From: Pseudomonas svalbardensis
Lineage (GTDB): Bacteria > Pseudomonadota > Gammaproteobacteria > Pseudomonadales > Pseudomonadaceae
Assembly: GCF_030053115.1 (NCBI RefSeq)
Contig: NZ_CP125619.1
Coordinates: forward strand, 3,855,501 to 3,919,500
Reading direction: 5' to 3'
DNA length: 64,000 nucleotides
This document shows, in pieces, positions 35,961 through 44,739 of this stretch. The notes under the pieces were generated by a model, which saw nothing but the letters and a program-made list of their open reading frames with translations, was not told the DNA's origin and did not search any database. How positions within the stretch are numbered: position 1 is the first letter of the stretch; each line of letters starts with the position of its first letter. A program made the translations under genes and the position numbers.

Positions 35961-36902
35961 ATGAACGCTGACGCTCTATCCACCCTCCACGCCCATTTAA
36001 TGACGGCCCTGGCAGCGGCCCCCGCCGAAACCCGCCGGCTGTTCCACGGCCGTGGCCGGCGCTGGCCGGGGCTGGAGCAATTGACCGTCGACTGGTTGCA
36101 AGGCGTGGTGCTGGTGTCGCTGTTCAAGGAACCCGAAGCGTCGCAGCTGGAAGCGTTGAAACAGAAGCTGATGGACGTCACGCAATCGCCTGCGTGGACG
36201 CAATCCGGCGCGCACACGCTGTTGCTGCAACATCGCTACCTGCTGCAAAGCACGACCGAGTGGCTGTTGGGGGACGCAATCGACGAGATGACGATCACCG
36301 AGGGTGGTCTGCGTTACCGGGTGGACCTGGGCCGCAAACAGAACACTGGCCTGTTCCTCGACATGCGTTACGGCCGCGACTGGGTGCGGGCCAATGCCCA
36401 GGGCAAGCGCGTGCTGAACCTGTTCGCCTACACCTGCGGATTCTCGGTAGCGGCCATCGAAGGAGGTGCCACGCACGTGGTCAATCTGGACATGTCCAGC
36501 CCGGCCCTGAGCCGTGGTCGCGACAATCACCGGCTCAACGGCCACGACCTGAGCAAGGTGACGTTCCTCGGTCATGACCTGTTCAAGTCCTGGGGCAAGG
36601 TGATCGGCAAGGGCCCTTACGACCTGGTGATCATCGACCCGCCGTCCTTTCAGAAAGGCAGCTTTCTGCTGACCAAGGACTACCAGCGCGTGCTGCGCCG
36701 GCTGCCGGAATTGCTCGGCCCCCAGGGCACGGTTCTGGCGTGCATGAACGATCCGGCGTTCGGTGCGGACTTCCTCATCGACGGCGTCACCCGCGAAGCC
36801 CCGAGCCTGCGGTTCGAGCAACGGTTGGACAATCCGCCGGAGTTTGCGGACGCCGATGTTGAATGCGGGTTGAAGGCGCTGGTGTTCAGGCTGGAGGATT
36901 GA
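35961..36902 (+). CDS. Class I SAM-dependent RNA methyltransferase (RlmI/RlmK-like)
   Basis: 313 residues. VDLGRKQNTGLFLDMRYGRD and VLNLFAYTCGFSVAAIEGGA (motif I), motif IV VIIDPPSFQKGSF. These match the RlmI/RlmL C-terminal family of 23S rRNA cytosine/guanine methyltransferases, here without the PUA domain. The 3' end overlaps the convergent LuxR gene by 17 bases. Confidence 0.87.
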   Translation: MNADALSTLHAHLMTALAAAPAETRRLFHGRGRRWPGLEQLTVDWLQGVVLVSLFKEPEASQLEALKQKLMDVTQSPAWTQSGAHTLLLQHRYLLQSTTEWLLGDAIDEMTITEGGLRYRVDLGRKQNTGLFLDMRYGRDWVRANAQGKRVLNLFAYTCGFSVAAIEGGATHVVNLDMSSPALSRGRDNHRLNGHDLSKVTFLGHDLFKSWGKVIGKGPYDLVIIDPPSFQKGSFLLTKDYQRVLRRLPELLGPQGTVLACMNDPAFGADFLIDGVTREAPSLRFEQRLDNPPEFADADVECGLKALVFRLED

Positions 36903-37662
36903 GCACCAACGCAAACAACTCACCATGCCCATTCACATTGAGCTTGTGATAGAGATTGCGCCGGTGCACCTTCACCGTCTCCGGGGAAATGCCCATCTGC
37001 TGGGCGATGGCCTTGCTTGAGAAGCCCTGAAGAATCAGGCGCGCCGTTTCGATTTCCCGCACTGACAGACGCGCGTCGAAACGATCCAGCAGGGTCGCCA
37101 GATCCCCGGCCACCACCTCGGTTGCCGGTCCTTCCGGTGGCATCAATTGCAGGTGACGGCGCATCGCCGCCAGCACCCAATCGCGCACGCAGAGCAGACG
37201 GCCCTGTTCCTCAAGCGTGAATCGCGTCGAGCGTCCCAACGACAAACCGAGCACGGCGCCATCGATGTTGACCATGAATTGCAACTCGTCACCGCCCACC
37301 ACGCTGCGGAAGTAGCTCAGGTAATACTCGCTCTGCTGGAACTGGTCGGGGGCCACCGATTCGAGGCTGTGCAAGCCGTCGGTAATGCCGGCACAGGCGG
37401 CCTGATAAAACGGATCGAGCAGGTACATGCCGGCGCTGTAATCCGCCAGTTCTTCTTGCTCGGCAGCACTGCCCTTTGAGTCGAAGTCGATCAGCAGGCG
37501 CGGCACCCGCCCGGCCCGCATCACCGCGACCAATGCGTTGTCCAGCGGCACCAGCAACCGCAGGGTGTCGACCAGCGCACGCCAGAAGCTGTCCTGCCCC
37601 AAGGCACCAAATACCCGCGCCAGCCCTTGGTGCACCGGTAACTCTTTCAACAACGCGTCCAC
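36886..37662 (-). CDS. LuxR-family transcriptional regulator
   Basis: 258 residues. The N-terminal 190 have no clear known domain; the C-terminal helix-turn-helix has LSVREIETARLILQGFSSKA then IAQQMGISPETVKVHRRNLY. Divergent from a polyamine-binding protein and a P1 peptidase, which it probably controls. Confidence 0.87.
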   Translation of the reverse strand: MDALLKELPVHQGLARVFGALGQDSFWRALVDTLRLLVPLDNALVAVMRAGRVPRLLIDFDSKGSAAEQEELADYSAGMYLLDPFYQAACAGITDGLHSLESVAPDQFQQSEYYLSYFRSVVGGDELQFMVNIDGAVLGLSLGRSTRFTLEEQGRLLCVRDWVLAAMRRHLQLMPPEGPATEVVAGDLATLLDRFDARLSVREIETARLILQGFSSKAIAQQMGISPETVKVHRRNLYHKLNVNGHGELFALVLNPPA

Positions 37663-37773
37663 GCCCTACCCCTTTCGAGTAACCCATGATGGGAATGGGT
37701 GAGTCCACTCCCTGCCGATACGCTGCAAGCACCTGATCATCACCGGCCTGCAGCAGGCCAGGAGTGCCGCATC

Positions 37774-38877
37774 ATGAGTCGTCACCGCTCGTATATCAAT
37801 CTTGGACTGGGCGCCTGTTTGTCGGTCTCTTTATCGGCGATTGCCACCGAGGGCCCGACGGTTCACGTCTACAACTGGTATGACTACATTGGCCCTACGA
37901 CCCTGCAGGATTTCAAGCGTGACACCGGGATCGCGCCGGTCTACGACACCTTCGACAGCGCCGAAGTGCTGGAAGGCAAATTGCTCACCAGCCGCAGCGG
38001 ATACGACGTGGTGGTGGCCAGCAACTTCAGCTTGCCGACCCTGATCAAGGCGGGCGCCCTTGCGCCTCTGCCCCACGCTCAGATGCCTGACTTCAAAAAC
38101 ATGGACGCTGATCTGTTGGCGAAACTGGCCAACAACGACCCGGGCAACCAGTACGCCGTGCCCTATCTGTGGGGCACCAACGGCATCGGCTACAACATCG
38201 ACAAAGTCCGCGCGGCGCTGGGCGACAAGGCGCCGGTGGATTCCTGGGACTTGGTGTTCAACGAAGAAAACCTGGCCAAACTCGGCCAGTGCGGCGTAGC
38301 CATGCTCGACTCACCGGCCGAAATGCTGCCAGTCGCCCTGCACTACCTCGGCCTGCCACCCAACAGCACCAACCCCGAGGACTACAAGAAGGCCGAAGCA
38401 CTGCTGCTCAAGCTGCGTCCGCACATCGCCTACTTCAATTCGTCCAAGTTCATCAGCGACCTGGCCAACGGCAACATCTGCGTGGCGGTGGGTTGGTCTG
38501 GCGCGATGCTGGAAGCCAAGACCAATGCCGAGCAGGCGAACAATGGTGTGAAGATCGCCTACAGCCTGCCGAAGGAAGGCGCTCCGGTGTGGTTCGACAC
38601 ACTGGTGTTGCTCAAGGACGCGCCACATCCGGAACAGGGTTTGGCCTTCATCGACTACCTGATGCGTCCCGAAGTCATCGCGCCGGTCAGTGATCACCTC
38701 TCCTACCCCAACGGCAACCGCAGCGCGACGCCACTGGTGGCCGAAGCGACCCGCAACAATCCTGCCGTGTATCCGTCGGCCGAAGCCATGGCCACGTTAT
38801 TCACCCTTCAGCCTCTGCCGCCCGCCACCGAGCGCGTGCGGACGCGGATCTGGAGCAAAGTCAAAAACGGTCAGTAA
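37774..38877 (+). CDS. Polyamine-type periplasmic binding protein (PotF-like)
   Basis: 367 residues. The signal peptide ends near SLSAIA-TE. The mature protein starts VHVYNWYDYIGPTTLQDF and has YDVVVASNFSL and VPYLWGTNGIGYNIDKV, typical of PotF/SpuD putrescine/spermidine binding proteins. AGGAG lies before the ATG at 37774. No ABC permease genes are adjacent; it may feed another transporter. A REP pair follows, then the P1 peptidase. Confidence 0.88.
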   Translation: MSRHRSYINLGLGACLSVSLSAIATEGPTVHVYNWYDYIGPTTLQDFKRDTGIAPVYDTFDSAEVLEGKLLTSRSGYDVVVASNFSLPTLIKAGALAPLPHAQMPDFKNMDADLLAKLANNDPGNQYAVPYLWGTNGIGYNIDKVRAALGDKAPVDSWDLVFNEENLAKLGQCGVAMLDSPAEMLPVALHYLGLPPNSTNPEDYKKAEALLLKLRPHIAYFNSSKFISDLANGNICVAVGWSGAMLEAKTNAEQANNGVKIAYSLPKEGAPVWFDTLVLLKDAPHPEQGLAFIDYLMRPEVIAPVSDHLSYPNGNRSATPLVAEATRNNPAVYPSAEAMATLFTLQPLPPATERVRTRIWSKVKNGQ

Positions 38878-38897
38878 GCCTAAGCCATAGCGAAATC

Positions 38898-39036
38898 TGT
38901 AGCAGCTGCCGAGCTTTGCGAGGCTGCGTTCGGACGAAGCAGTCGTAAATCCTGAAATTTTGGTCCACCTGAAACACCGCAATCCCCGAATTCACGACTG
39001 CTTCGCAGCCGAACGCAGGCTTCGCCAGCTGCTACA
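38898..39036. repeat. Inverted REP pair (GTAGCAGCTGCC family)
   Basis: TGTAGCAGCTGCCGAGCTTT at the left and CTTCGCCAGCTGCTACA at the right with inner arms GACGAAGCAGTCGT and ACGACTGCTTCGC. Between the binding protein and the P1 peptidase gene. Confidence 0.87.
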
Positions 39037-39079
39037 GGGATTGCGTTAGCCAATAACTATTTTGAATAAGAGAGAAACG

Positions 39080-40201
39080 ATGAAACCACGTGCTCGCGAC
39101 CTGAACATCCAGTTCGGCCAACTGCAACCCGGCCCGCTCAACGCCATCACCGATGTGCCCGGCGTCCGGGTCGGCCACAGCAATGTGCGAGGACGCACCG
39201 CCAACGGCCGCGACATCCTGACCGGCGTCACCGTGATCGAGCCGCGTGCCGGTTCCACCAGCCTGCAACCGTGCTTTGCCGGCGTCCATGTCCTGAATGG
39301 TAACGGTGATGCCACGGGTCTTGAATGGATTCGCGAAGCAGGCCTTTTGACCAGCCCGATCGCCTTCACCAACACCCACAGCCTGGGTGTGGTGCGCGAT
39401 GCGCTGGTGACGCTGGATCGCCAGAACCAGCCCGATGACGGGCGGCTCTACTGGAACATGCCGGTGGTGCTGGAGACCTTCGATGGTCTGCTCAACGACA
39501 TCAACGGTTTCCACGTGAAGCCTGAACATGTTGCCGAAGCCCTGCGCACGGCGCTGGGTGGCCCAGTCATTGAAGGTGCCGTCGGCGGCGGCAGCGGCAT
39601 GATCTGCCACGAATTCAAGGGCGGAATCGGCACCGCTTCGCGACGTCTGAGCAGTGCTCAGGGCGGCTGGACCGTCGGCGCCATCGTCCAGGCCAACCAT
39701 GGCATCCGCAACGAATTGCGCGTCGACGGTTACCCGGTCGGGCGCTACATGGAAAAGGCTGACTCGCCGTTCCTCAAGGCGTCCTTGCCGCATCCTGGCA
39801 TGGGCTCGATTGTCGTCTGCCTGGCCACCGATGCGCCGTTGCTGCCGCACCAGTGCACGCGCCTCGCGCAACGCGCCAGCCTCGGCCTGGCCCGCACCGG
39901 CGGCGGCAATGAAGACCATAGCGGTGACATCTTCATCGCTTTCGCCACCGGTAATCAGCACGTGCCGCCTGCCGCTTACGAGAGCAAGCGTGCGCCGACC
40001 ACCGACAACCTGAGCATGGTCAACAACGACCACATCAGCGAGTTGTTCCTGGCCGCAACCGAGGCGGTGGAGGAAGCGATCATCAATGCCTTGCTCGCCT
40101 CCGACACCGCCGAGGGCAATGGGCATGCGGTACCGGGACTGGATGCCGGAACGCTGCTCAACGCCTTGCGTCGGGCGGGTTGGCCGGGTGAACAGGACTA
40201 A
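39080..40201 (+). CDS. P1-family peptidase (DmpA/BapA-like aminopeptidase)
   Basis: 373 residues. An Ntn-type fold that self-cleaves between Gly242 and Ser243 (PGMG-SIVVCLATDAPLLPHQ); Ser243 becomes the N-terminal nucleophile. Also typical: ITDVPGVRVGHSNV near the start, EGAVGGGSGMICHEFKGGIG, and RTGGGNEDHSGDIFIAF. DmpA-type enzymes remove N-terminal D- or L-amino acids or beta-amino acids. The ATG at 39080 follows AGAGA; a TTG at 39062 is less likely. The 3' end overlaps the convergent quinone reductase by 44 bases. Confidence 0.9.
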   Translation: MKPRARDLNIQFGQLQPGPLNAITDVPGVRVGHSNVRGRTANGRDILTGVTVIEPRAGSTSLQPCFAGVHVLNGNGDATGLEWIREAGLLTSPIAFTNTHSLGVVRDALVTLDRQNQPDDGRLYWNMPVVLETFDGLLNDINGFHVKPEHVAEALRTALGGPVIEGAVGGGSGMICHEFKGGIGTASRRLSSAQGGWTVGAIVQANHGIRNELRVDGYPVGRYMEKADSPFLKASLPHPGMGSIVVCLATDAPLLPHQCTRLAQRASLGLARTGGGNEDHSGDIFIAFATGNQHVPPAAYESKRAPTTDNLSMVNNDHISELFLAATEAVEEAIINALLASDTAEGNGHAVPGLDAGTLLNALRRAGWPGEQD

Positions 40202-40808
40202 CAGGATTGAGGTGTCTGGAGGCCGCAAAGAGCTCGCGACCGAGGCTTTTCGCGGCGTCCTGGTGCACCGCTGGGTCCCGAATTTCCGATTCGAGCAACA
40301 GCTCGGACGTCACCACCCGCGCACCGCAATAATCAAAAATCCCATGGTCAATCTGCGTCTTCATGGCCTCGGCATAACCGTGCCGGGCGTAGGTGTCCGC
40401 GTCGGCACCGCCCACACCGATCAGGTGAACCCGCAGGTGGCCAAGCTTCTTCTCCAGCTTGGCATCCGCCGTGAAATCGAACGCCCAGCCGTTGGCGAAC
40501 ACCCGATCAATCCAGCCCTTGAGCAGTGCCGGCATCGACCACCAGTAGACGGGATAAACCAGCACCACCGCATCGGCGCGGTCTATCCGCGCTTGCTCGG
40601 CAATCACATCAGCAGGAGGCGGCGCTTCCCGGTGATGCACCGCCAGATCAGCAGCGCTGAACCTTGGGTCGAACCCTTCAGCCGAGAGGTCGGCGATTTC
40701 AACGGTATGGCCGGGATCGTCCAGGGCGATGCCCTGAGCAACTTGCGCAACCAGGCTATGGGTAAGCGAACGAGGATCGTGATGAGCCACAACGATAAGC
40801 GCGTGCAT
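40158..40808 (-). CDS. NAD(P)H dehydrogenase (quinone), flavodoxin fold
   Basis: 216 residues of the MdaB/KefF/NQO type: MHALIVVAHHDPRSLTHSLV, then VYPVYWWSMPALLKGWIDRV and GVGGADADTYARHGY. Binds FAD or FMN and reduces quinones. AGGAG lies 8 bases before the ATG at 40808. Divergent from the TetR gene, whose candidate operator lies in the 86-bp gap. Confidence 0.9.
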   Translation of the reverse strand: MHALIVVAHHDPRSLTHSLVAQVAQGIALDDPGHTVEIADLSAEGFDPRFSAADLAVHHREAPPPADVIAEQARIDRADAVVLVYPVYWWSMPALLKGWIDRVFANGWAFDFTADAKLEKKLGHLRVHLIGVGGADADTYARHGYAEAMKTQIDHGIFDYCGARVVTSELLLESEIRDPAVHQDAAKSLGRELFAASRHLNPVSPVHPANPPDARR

Positions 40809-40856
40809 GCTGGAAACTCCTGATTGAGAGCACAAGGCGGACCTTATATACTCTTG

Positions 40857-40879
40857 GTAAGTTACGATCAGTAAGTTAC
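40857..40879. promoter_or_regulatory. Candidate TetR operator
   Basis: GTAAGTTAC at 40857-40865 and again at 40871-40879, separated by GATCA; each 9-mer is itself a palindrome (GTAA-G-TTAC). It lies in the short gap between the quinone reductase and the TetR gene, 16 bases before the latter. Two TetR dimers may bind side by side and repress both genes. Confidence 0.65.
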
Positions 40880-40894
40880 TTTTGGTACATAGTC

Positions 40895-41575
40895 ATGTCA
40901 ACCACCGAAACAGACGCGCAAGATTCCGCGCCGCAACCGCGACGACGAATGTCCCGGGAGGACCGCCAACGCCAGTTGCTGGACGTCGCCTGGCAACTCG
41001 TTCGGGAAGAAGGTACGGACGCGCTGACATTGGGGCGCCTTGCCGAGCAAGCCGGGATCACCAAACCGGTGGTATACGATCACTTCACCACGCGATCCGG
41101 GTTGCTGGCGGCGCTCTATCAAGACTTCGATACCCGGCAGACAGCGCTGATGGATGCGGCGCTTCAGAGCAGCGAACCGACTTTACCCGGCACCGCCAGG
41201 GTGATCGCTTCGTCGTACGTCGACTGCGTGCTGCTTCAGGGCAACGAGATCCCCGGCGTCATCGCGGCACTGGCCAGCTCCCCGGAACTGGAGAAGATCA
41301 AGCGCGAGTACGAAGCGATTTTCCTGAACAAATGCCGAACCGTCCTCGCCCCTTTCGCTGGCGCGGGTGAGATCAAGGCAGCGGGATTGCGGGCGATGCT
41401 CGGTGCGGCGGAAGCCTTGTCACACGCCGCGGCGAATGGAGAAATCAGCGCCGTGCAGGCACAAGACGAACTGTACGAAACCATCATCGCAATGGTCGAA
41501 AGAAGTGCCCGTGGTGACGCTGGAAACATCGCGAAAACTGACGTCGGACAGATGGATTCGACTAACGGTACTTGA
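40895..41575 (+). CDS. TetR-family repressor
   Basis: 226 residues. N-terminal helix-turn-helix DALTLGRLAEQAGITKPVVY followed by DHFTTRSGLLAALY; the C-terminal ligand domain is unrecognised. Divergent from the quinone reductase, which it probably represses until a quinone or electrophile binds. Confidence 0.9.
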   Translation: MSTTETDAQDSAPQPRRRMSREDRQRQLLDVAWQLVREEGTDALTLGRLAEQAGITKPVVYDHFTTRSGLLAALYQDFDTRQTALMDAALQSSEPTLPGTARVIASSYVDCVLLQGNEIPGVIAALASSPELEKIKREYEAIFLNKCRTVLAPFAGAGEIKAAGLRAMLGAAEALSHAAANGEISAVQAQDELYETIIAMVERSARGDAGNIAKTDVGQMDSTNGT

Positions 41576-41724
41576 GCGCCAACCCCCAACTTTCTACGAT
41601 GATTCTACGCAGCCGCTTGTTTGCTCAAGCCGTTGCGTAAGTGGTGAGTGAAATGAACCCCTACCAAGCTCACCACTTGTTTCATGCGCATCTTGAGCCT
41701 CGAGGGCTCTACTTCCTCCCCATC
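41576..41724. other. Intergenic stretch with a 27-codon ORF
   Basis: ATG at 41653 to TGA at 41736 could encode MNPYQAHHLFHAHLEPRGLY then FLPIKEL, but its end lies in the following terminator hairpin and there is no homologue I know. I treat it as non-coding. Confidence 0.3.
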
Positions 41725-41748
41725 AAAGAGCTTTGAGGCTCTTTTTTT
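41725..41748. terminator. Rho-independent terminator
   Basis: AAAGAGC (41725-41731) pairs with GCTCTTT (41738-41744), followed by T residues. Serves the TetR transcript. Confidence 0.75.
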
Positions 41749-41769
41749 ATCTGCACGAATTCCAGACAC

Positions 41770-41811
41770 AAAAAAACCCTTGGCGTGTTGTCCGCACCAA
41801 GGGCTTTTTTT
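41770..41811. terminator. Bidirectional terminator
   Basis: AAAAAAACCCTTGG and CCAAGGGCTTTTTTT flank a 13-nt loop. It lies 18 bases behind the GNAT gene on the minus strand and also faces the TetR side. Confidence 0.85.
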
Positions 41812-41828
41812 GCATTGAGTCGAAGTAA

Positions 41829-42551
41829 CTAGACCAGCCGCAGCCGAGGGGAAGGAGCTGGCACCGCACCTTCACCGAGTCGCTCCCGAACAAACTCATT
41901 CGCCTTGCGCGTCATCTGGTCCAGATGCCGGTCACGCTGTTTTTCCGCATCGAGCATGGCCCGCTTGCCGTGTTTTTGCAGCAGGTACGTATGAATCTGT
42001 CGCACCTCCAGCGAGCTGTAGATCGGCGCCACGTCCAGCAGGCCCATCAAGCCGTCGCTGCCATGATCGCGGGTGTTCATCAGTACCTGCGTACCACGCC
42101 CCCCCACCACCTGAAAGCCCATTGCCTCAAAATACGGAACCTTGGCCACCGCGCACGTCAGCTCGGCATGCGGGTATCGGCCGACCATTTCCTGCAGCAT
42201 CCGCCGGGCAATACCTTGGCGCCGATGGCTGGCACTCACCGCCATATACGCAACACCGCACGCATCGGGATCGTCCTTGACCGGCAGGTACAGCAAGAAG
42301 CCGACGACCTTCTCGGGGTCGTCTTCGTCGGTCGCGACGAGCAACTCCACCGCAATCCCTTTCGCCCCGTTCAATGCTTCCAGATAGAGATGAACCTCGA
42401 AGCCGATCGCGTACTGGTACACGTTGTACAACAAGTTGCTCGGCGCGATAGCGACCATGCTGATGTCAGTCAGGTAATCGACCACCATTTGCAGGATCTG
42501 GCTATTGATGTGCTCGGGGCACGGGGTTTTGAAATGGGTGATCTGGGGCAT
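41829..42551 (-). CDS. GNAT-family N-acetyltransferase
   Basis: 240 residues. Acetyl-CoA loop SHRRQGIARRML (R/QxxGxG/A type) near 110-120, beta-bulge strand GVAYMAVSASHR, then an unusual helical C-terminal part of about 80 residues rich in Lys/Arg/Glu. The start at 42551 (MPQITHFKT) is chosen over the open frame to 42716, which reads back into the yceI end. Substrate unknown. Confidence 0.83.
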   Translation of the reverse strand: MPQITHFKTPCPEHINSQILQMVVDYLTDISMVAIAPSNLLYNVYQYAIGFEVHLYLEALNGAKGIAVELLVATDEDDPEKVVGFLLYLPVKDDPDACGVAYMAVSASHRRQGIARRMLQEMVGRYPHAELTCAVAKVPYFEAMGFQVVGGRGTQVLMNTRDHGSDGLMGLLDVAPIYSSLEVRQIHTYLLQKHGKRAMLDAEKQRDRHLDQMTRKANEFVRERLGEGAVPAPSPRLRLV

Positions 42552-42626
42552 TCGTGGCTCTGACTCTGGGGCGGACGTGAAGAGTGTGTTCGCGGGCGTG
42601 CCTATCATAACGTGCCGGGGCAGCGT

Positions 42627-42654
42627 GCGCCGCAGCACGTTACTGCTGCGGCGC
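42627..42654. terminator. Hairpin over the yceI stop codon
   Basis: GCGCCGCAGCA CGTTAC TGCTGCGGCGC is a perfect 11-bp stem spanning the stop codon of the YceI gene. No T run; it may protect the 3' end. Confidence 0.55.
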
Positions 42655-43209
42655 AACCATCCGAAACCGGATATTGATCTTGTCGGAGACAACACCGCCG
42701 GCCCATTCACCTTCACCGACTTTGAAGTCGCTGCGCTTGAGCGTTAACTGACCATCGAAAATCCCGATGGCGTTGTCGGTCTTCAAGAGGACCGGTACCT
42801 CCACTTCACGCGTGATCCCCCTGAGCGTGAGTTTGCCGGTGATTGAGTAGTGGTTGTTGCCCAGCACTTTCACGCCGGTCGATTCAAACGTCGCCACTGG
42901 ATACGTTGCCGTGTTGAACCAGGCTGGTTTTTGCAATTCGCTGTTGGCGTCGCTGCTTCCGGCGTCGATGCTGTCGAGCTGGATGGTGAGCGCGGCCCGG
43001 CCTGCCGACGGGTTCGCCGTGTCGAAATCAAGCGTGGCCTCGAACTTGCGGAACGTGCCGTATACCCGCGAGGAGAACTGTTTAAACGTGAAGGAAATCG
43101 TACTGGCGGTTTCATTGACCTGCGTGTATTCCACCGCCTGGACGCAAGGCAACGCGCCGAATGCAAGGGCGGCCACTAGCACGGCGCAGGTCGGGAATCG
43201 ATGTTTCAT
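42640..43209 (-). CDS. YceI-family periplasmic protein
   Basis: 189 residues. Signal peptide MKHRFPTCAVLVAALAFGAL-PCVQA, then the YceI lipocalin-like barrel: TQVNETASTISFTFKQFSSR, VYGTFRKFEATLDFD, ITGKLTLRGITREVEVPV, and an end KINIRFRMVAPQQ. Such proteins bind polyisoprenoids (quinone-like lipids). The start at 43209 is chosen for the signal peptide. Confidence 0.9.
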   Translation of the reverse strand: MKHRFPTCAVLVAALAFGALPCVQAVEYTQVNETASTISFTFKQFSSRVYGTFRKFEATLDFDTANPSAGRAALTIQLDSIDAGSSDANSELQKPAWFNTATYPVATFESTGVKVLGNNHYSITGKLTLRGITREVEVPVLLKTDNAIGIFDGQLTLKRSDFKVGEGEWAGGVVSDKINIRFRMVAPQQ

Positions 43210-43414
43210 GGGATTCTCCGGTTGGGCTCCCGTCATGAGCTGAGGCGCCGCACACGTAAGCCAGCGATAGGTGGACTAAAGCAAACAAACGCCGTTAAAT
43301 CCACCTGCCACTCAGGCTTCCGACCACCTGTCGGCCCACGCCAATGGCCGCCCGATACGGCCACTGCCAAGGTGTTTAATGACTGTCCCAACTCACCGCA
43401 TCGGGAGACTGGCC

Positions 43415-44170
43415 ATGAAATTTGTCATCATCGGAGGAACCGGGCTGATTGGCAGCAATGTCTGCAAGAACCTCCAGGATCTGGGGCATGAAGTCATATC
43501 AGCATCACCGAGTACCGGCATCAACGTCATCACCGGCGAAGGTCTGGCGGACGCGCTCAAGGGCGCCGACGTGGTGGTCGACGTGGCCAACTCCCCCTCA
43601 TTCGAGGATCACGCGGCGTTGCATTTCTTTGAGACCGCCGGGCATAACCTGTTTGCTGCCGAGAAGGTAGCCGGCACCCAACACCATGTCGCCCTGTCAG
43701 TCGTGGGCACCGAACGAATGCTCGACAGTGGTTATTTCCGGGCCAAAATGGCCCAGAAAAAACTCATCAAGGCATCGGGTGTTCCCTACACTATCCTGCG
43801 GGCCACACAGTTCTTCGAGTTCATTGGTGCCATTGCTTACTCGGGTCGCGAGGACGGCAACACCATCCATTTAACGGCCGCCGCGTTGCAACCGGTGGCC
43901 TCGGTCGATGTCGCGGCCGCACTGACGGCTATCGCTCAAAAAGCGCCGAACAATCAGACCGTGGAAGTGGCCGGGCCGGATCGCCGCCCCATTGTCGAGT
44001 TCGTGAGTGAGTACCTGAAACACACCAAGGACCCGCGCAAGGCTGTTTCGGACGACACGGTTCCTTACTTCGGTGCCCCGATCAATGACAAGTCCCTCAC
44101 GCCCGGCGATAACCCCATTGTCGGAGCGACTCGGTTTGAAGATTGGCTAGAGATCGCGCATCCCTCCTGA
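43415..44170 (+). CDS. NmrA/SDR-like NAD(P)-binding protein
   Basis: 251 residues. MKFVIIGGTGLIGSNVCKNL gives the dinucleotide motif; the rest is an atypical SDR of the NmrA/azoreductase-like group (YTILRATQFFEFIGAIAYSG). GGGAG lies 7 bases before the ATG at 43415. Substrate unknown. Upstream of a MerR gene. Confidence 0.85.
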   Translation: MKFVIIGGTGLIGSNVCKNLQDLGHEVISASPSTGINVITGEGLADALKGADVVVDVANSPSFEDHAALHFFETAGHNLFAAEKVAGTQHHVALSVVGTERMLDSGYFRAKMAQKKLIKASGVPYTILRATQFFEFIGAIAYSGREDGNTIHLTAAALQPVASVDVAAALTAIAQKAPNNQTVEVAGPDRRPIVEFVSEYLKHTKDPRKAVSDDTVPYFGAPINDKSLTPGDNPIVGATRFEDWLEIAHPS

Positions 44171-44331
44171 GTCGCTATTGGCAATGAAGATCAGCGGGGC
44201 CAGTGAAACTGAACCCGCTCTCGTCGTTCAAGTTTCAGCTCTTCACAGGCAACGGCTTGCAAGCAAATCGGGCTGCGATAGGATGACGCCCGGATTTTCG
44301 ATAGCGACTCGCATGGCGAGAAGGATTGCTG

Positions 44332-44739
44332 ATGTTCATTGGAAGACTCGCCGGGCTCACCGGCTGCACCCCGAAAGCCATTCGACTTTACGAACAGATA
44401 GGGCTGATCCCGGAACCGGATCGCCAGGGCCGATATCGCGTCTACACCTCACATCACCTCACGCTCGTGCGCCTTATCCGCCGGGCGCAGATCGCCGGTT
44501 TCAAGCTCGCCGAGATGGTGCCGCTCATCGCTGCCAAGAACACACTGAAAGCCTTTCCCTTGGAACTGGCCAACGAGGCGATCGATCTCAAGCGCCAGCA
44601 AATTTTCAAGAAAATAGCCGACTTGCTGGCCTTGGCTGATCACCTCAGCGAACTCAAAAGCGAGATCAATTCCCTTTTTGAACCGGGCGCAGTGATAACA
44701 CCTCATAGCGATGCGTCGAGCGCTGGCCTAGATAGATGA
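44332..44739 (+). CDS. MerR-family transcriptional regulator
   Basis: 135 residues: MFIGRLAGLTGCTPKAIRLY, EQIGLIPEPDRQGRYRVYTS, RLIRRAQIAGFKLAEM, then a coiled-coil dimer helix. No Cys pair for metal. AAGGA lies 7 bases before the ATG at 44332. It overlaps the convergent epimerase gene by 74 bases. A perfect MerR-type operator is in the epimerase promoter (45744-45775), so this regulator probably acts there. Confidence 0.9.
   Translation: MFIGRLAGLTGCTPKAIRLYEQIGLIPEPDRQGRYRVYTSHHLTLVRLIRRAQIAGFKLAEMVPLIAAKNTLKAFPLELANEAIDLKRQQIFKKIADLLALADHLSELKSEINSLFEPGAVITPHSDASSAGLDR

Noticed and set aside
41653..41736. 27-codon ORF between TetR and its terminator.
   Set aside because: It ends inside the terminator hairpin and has no known relatives.
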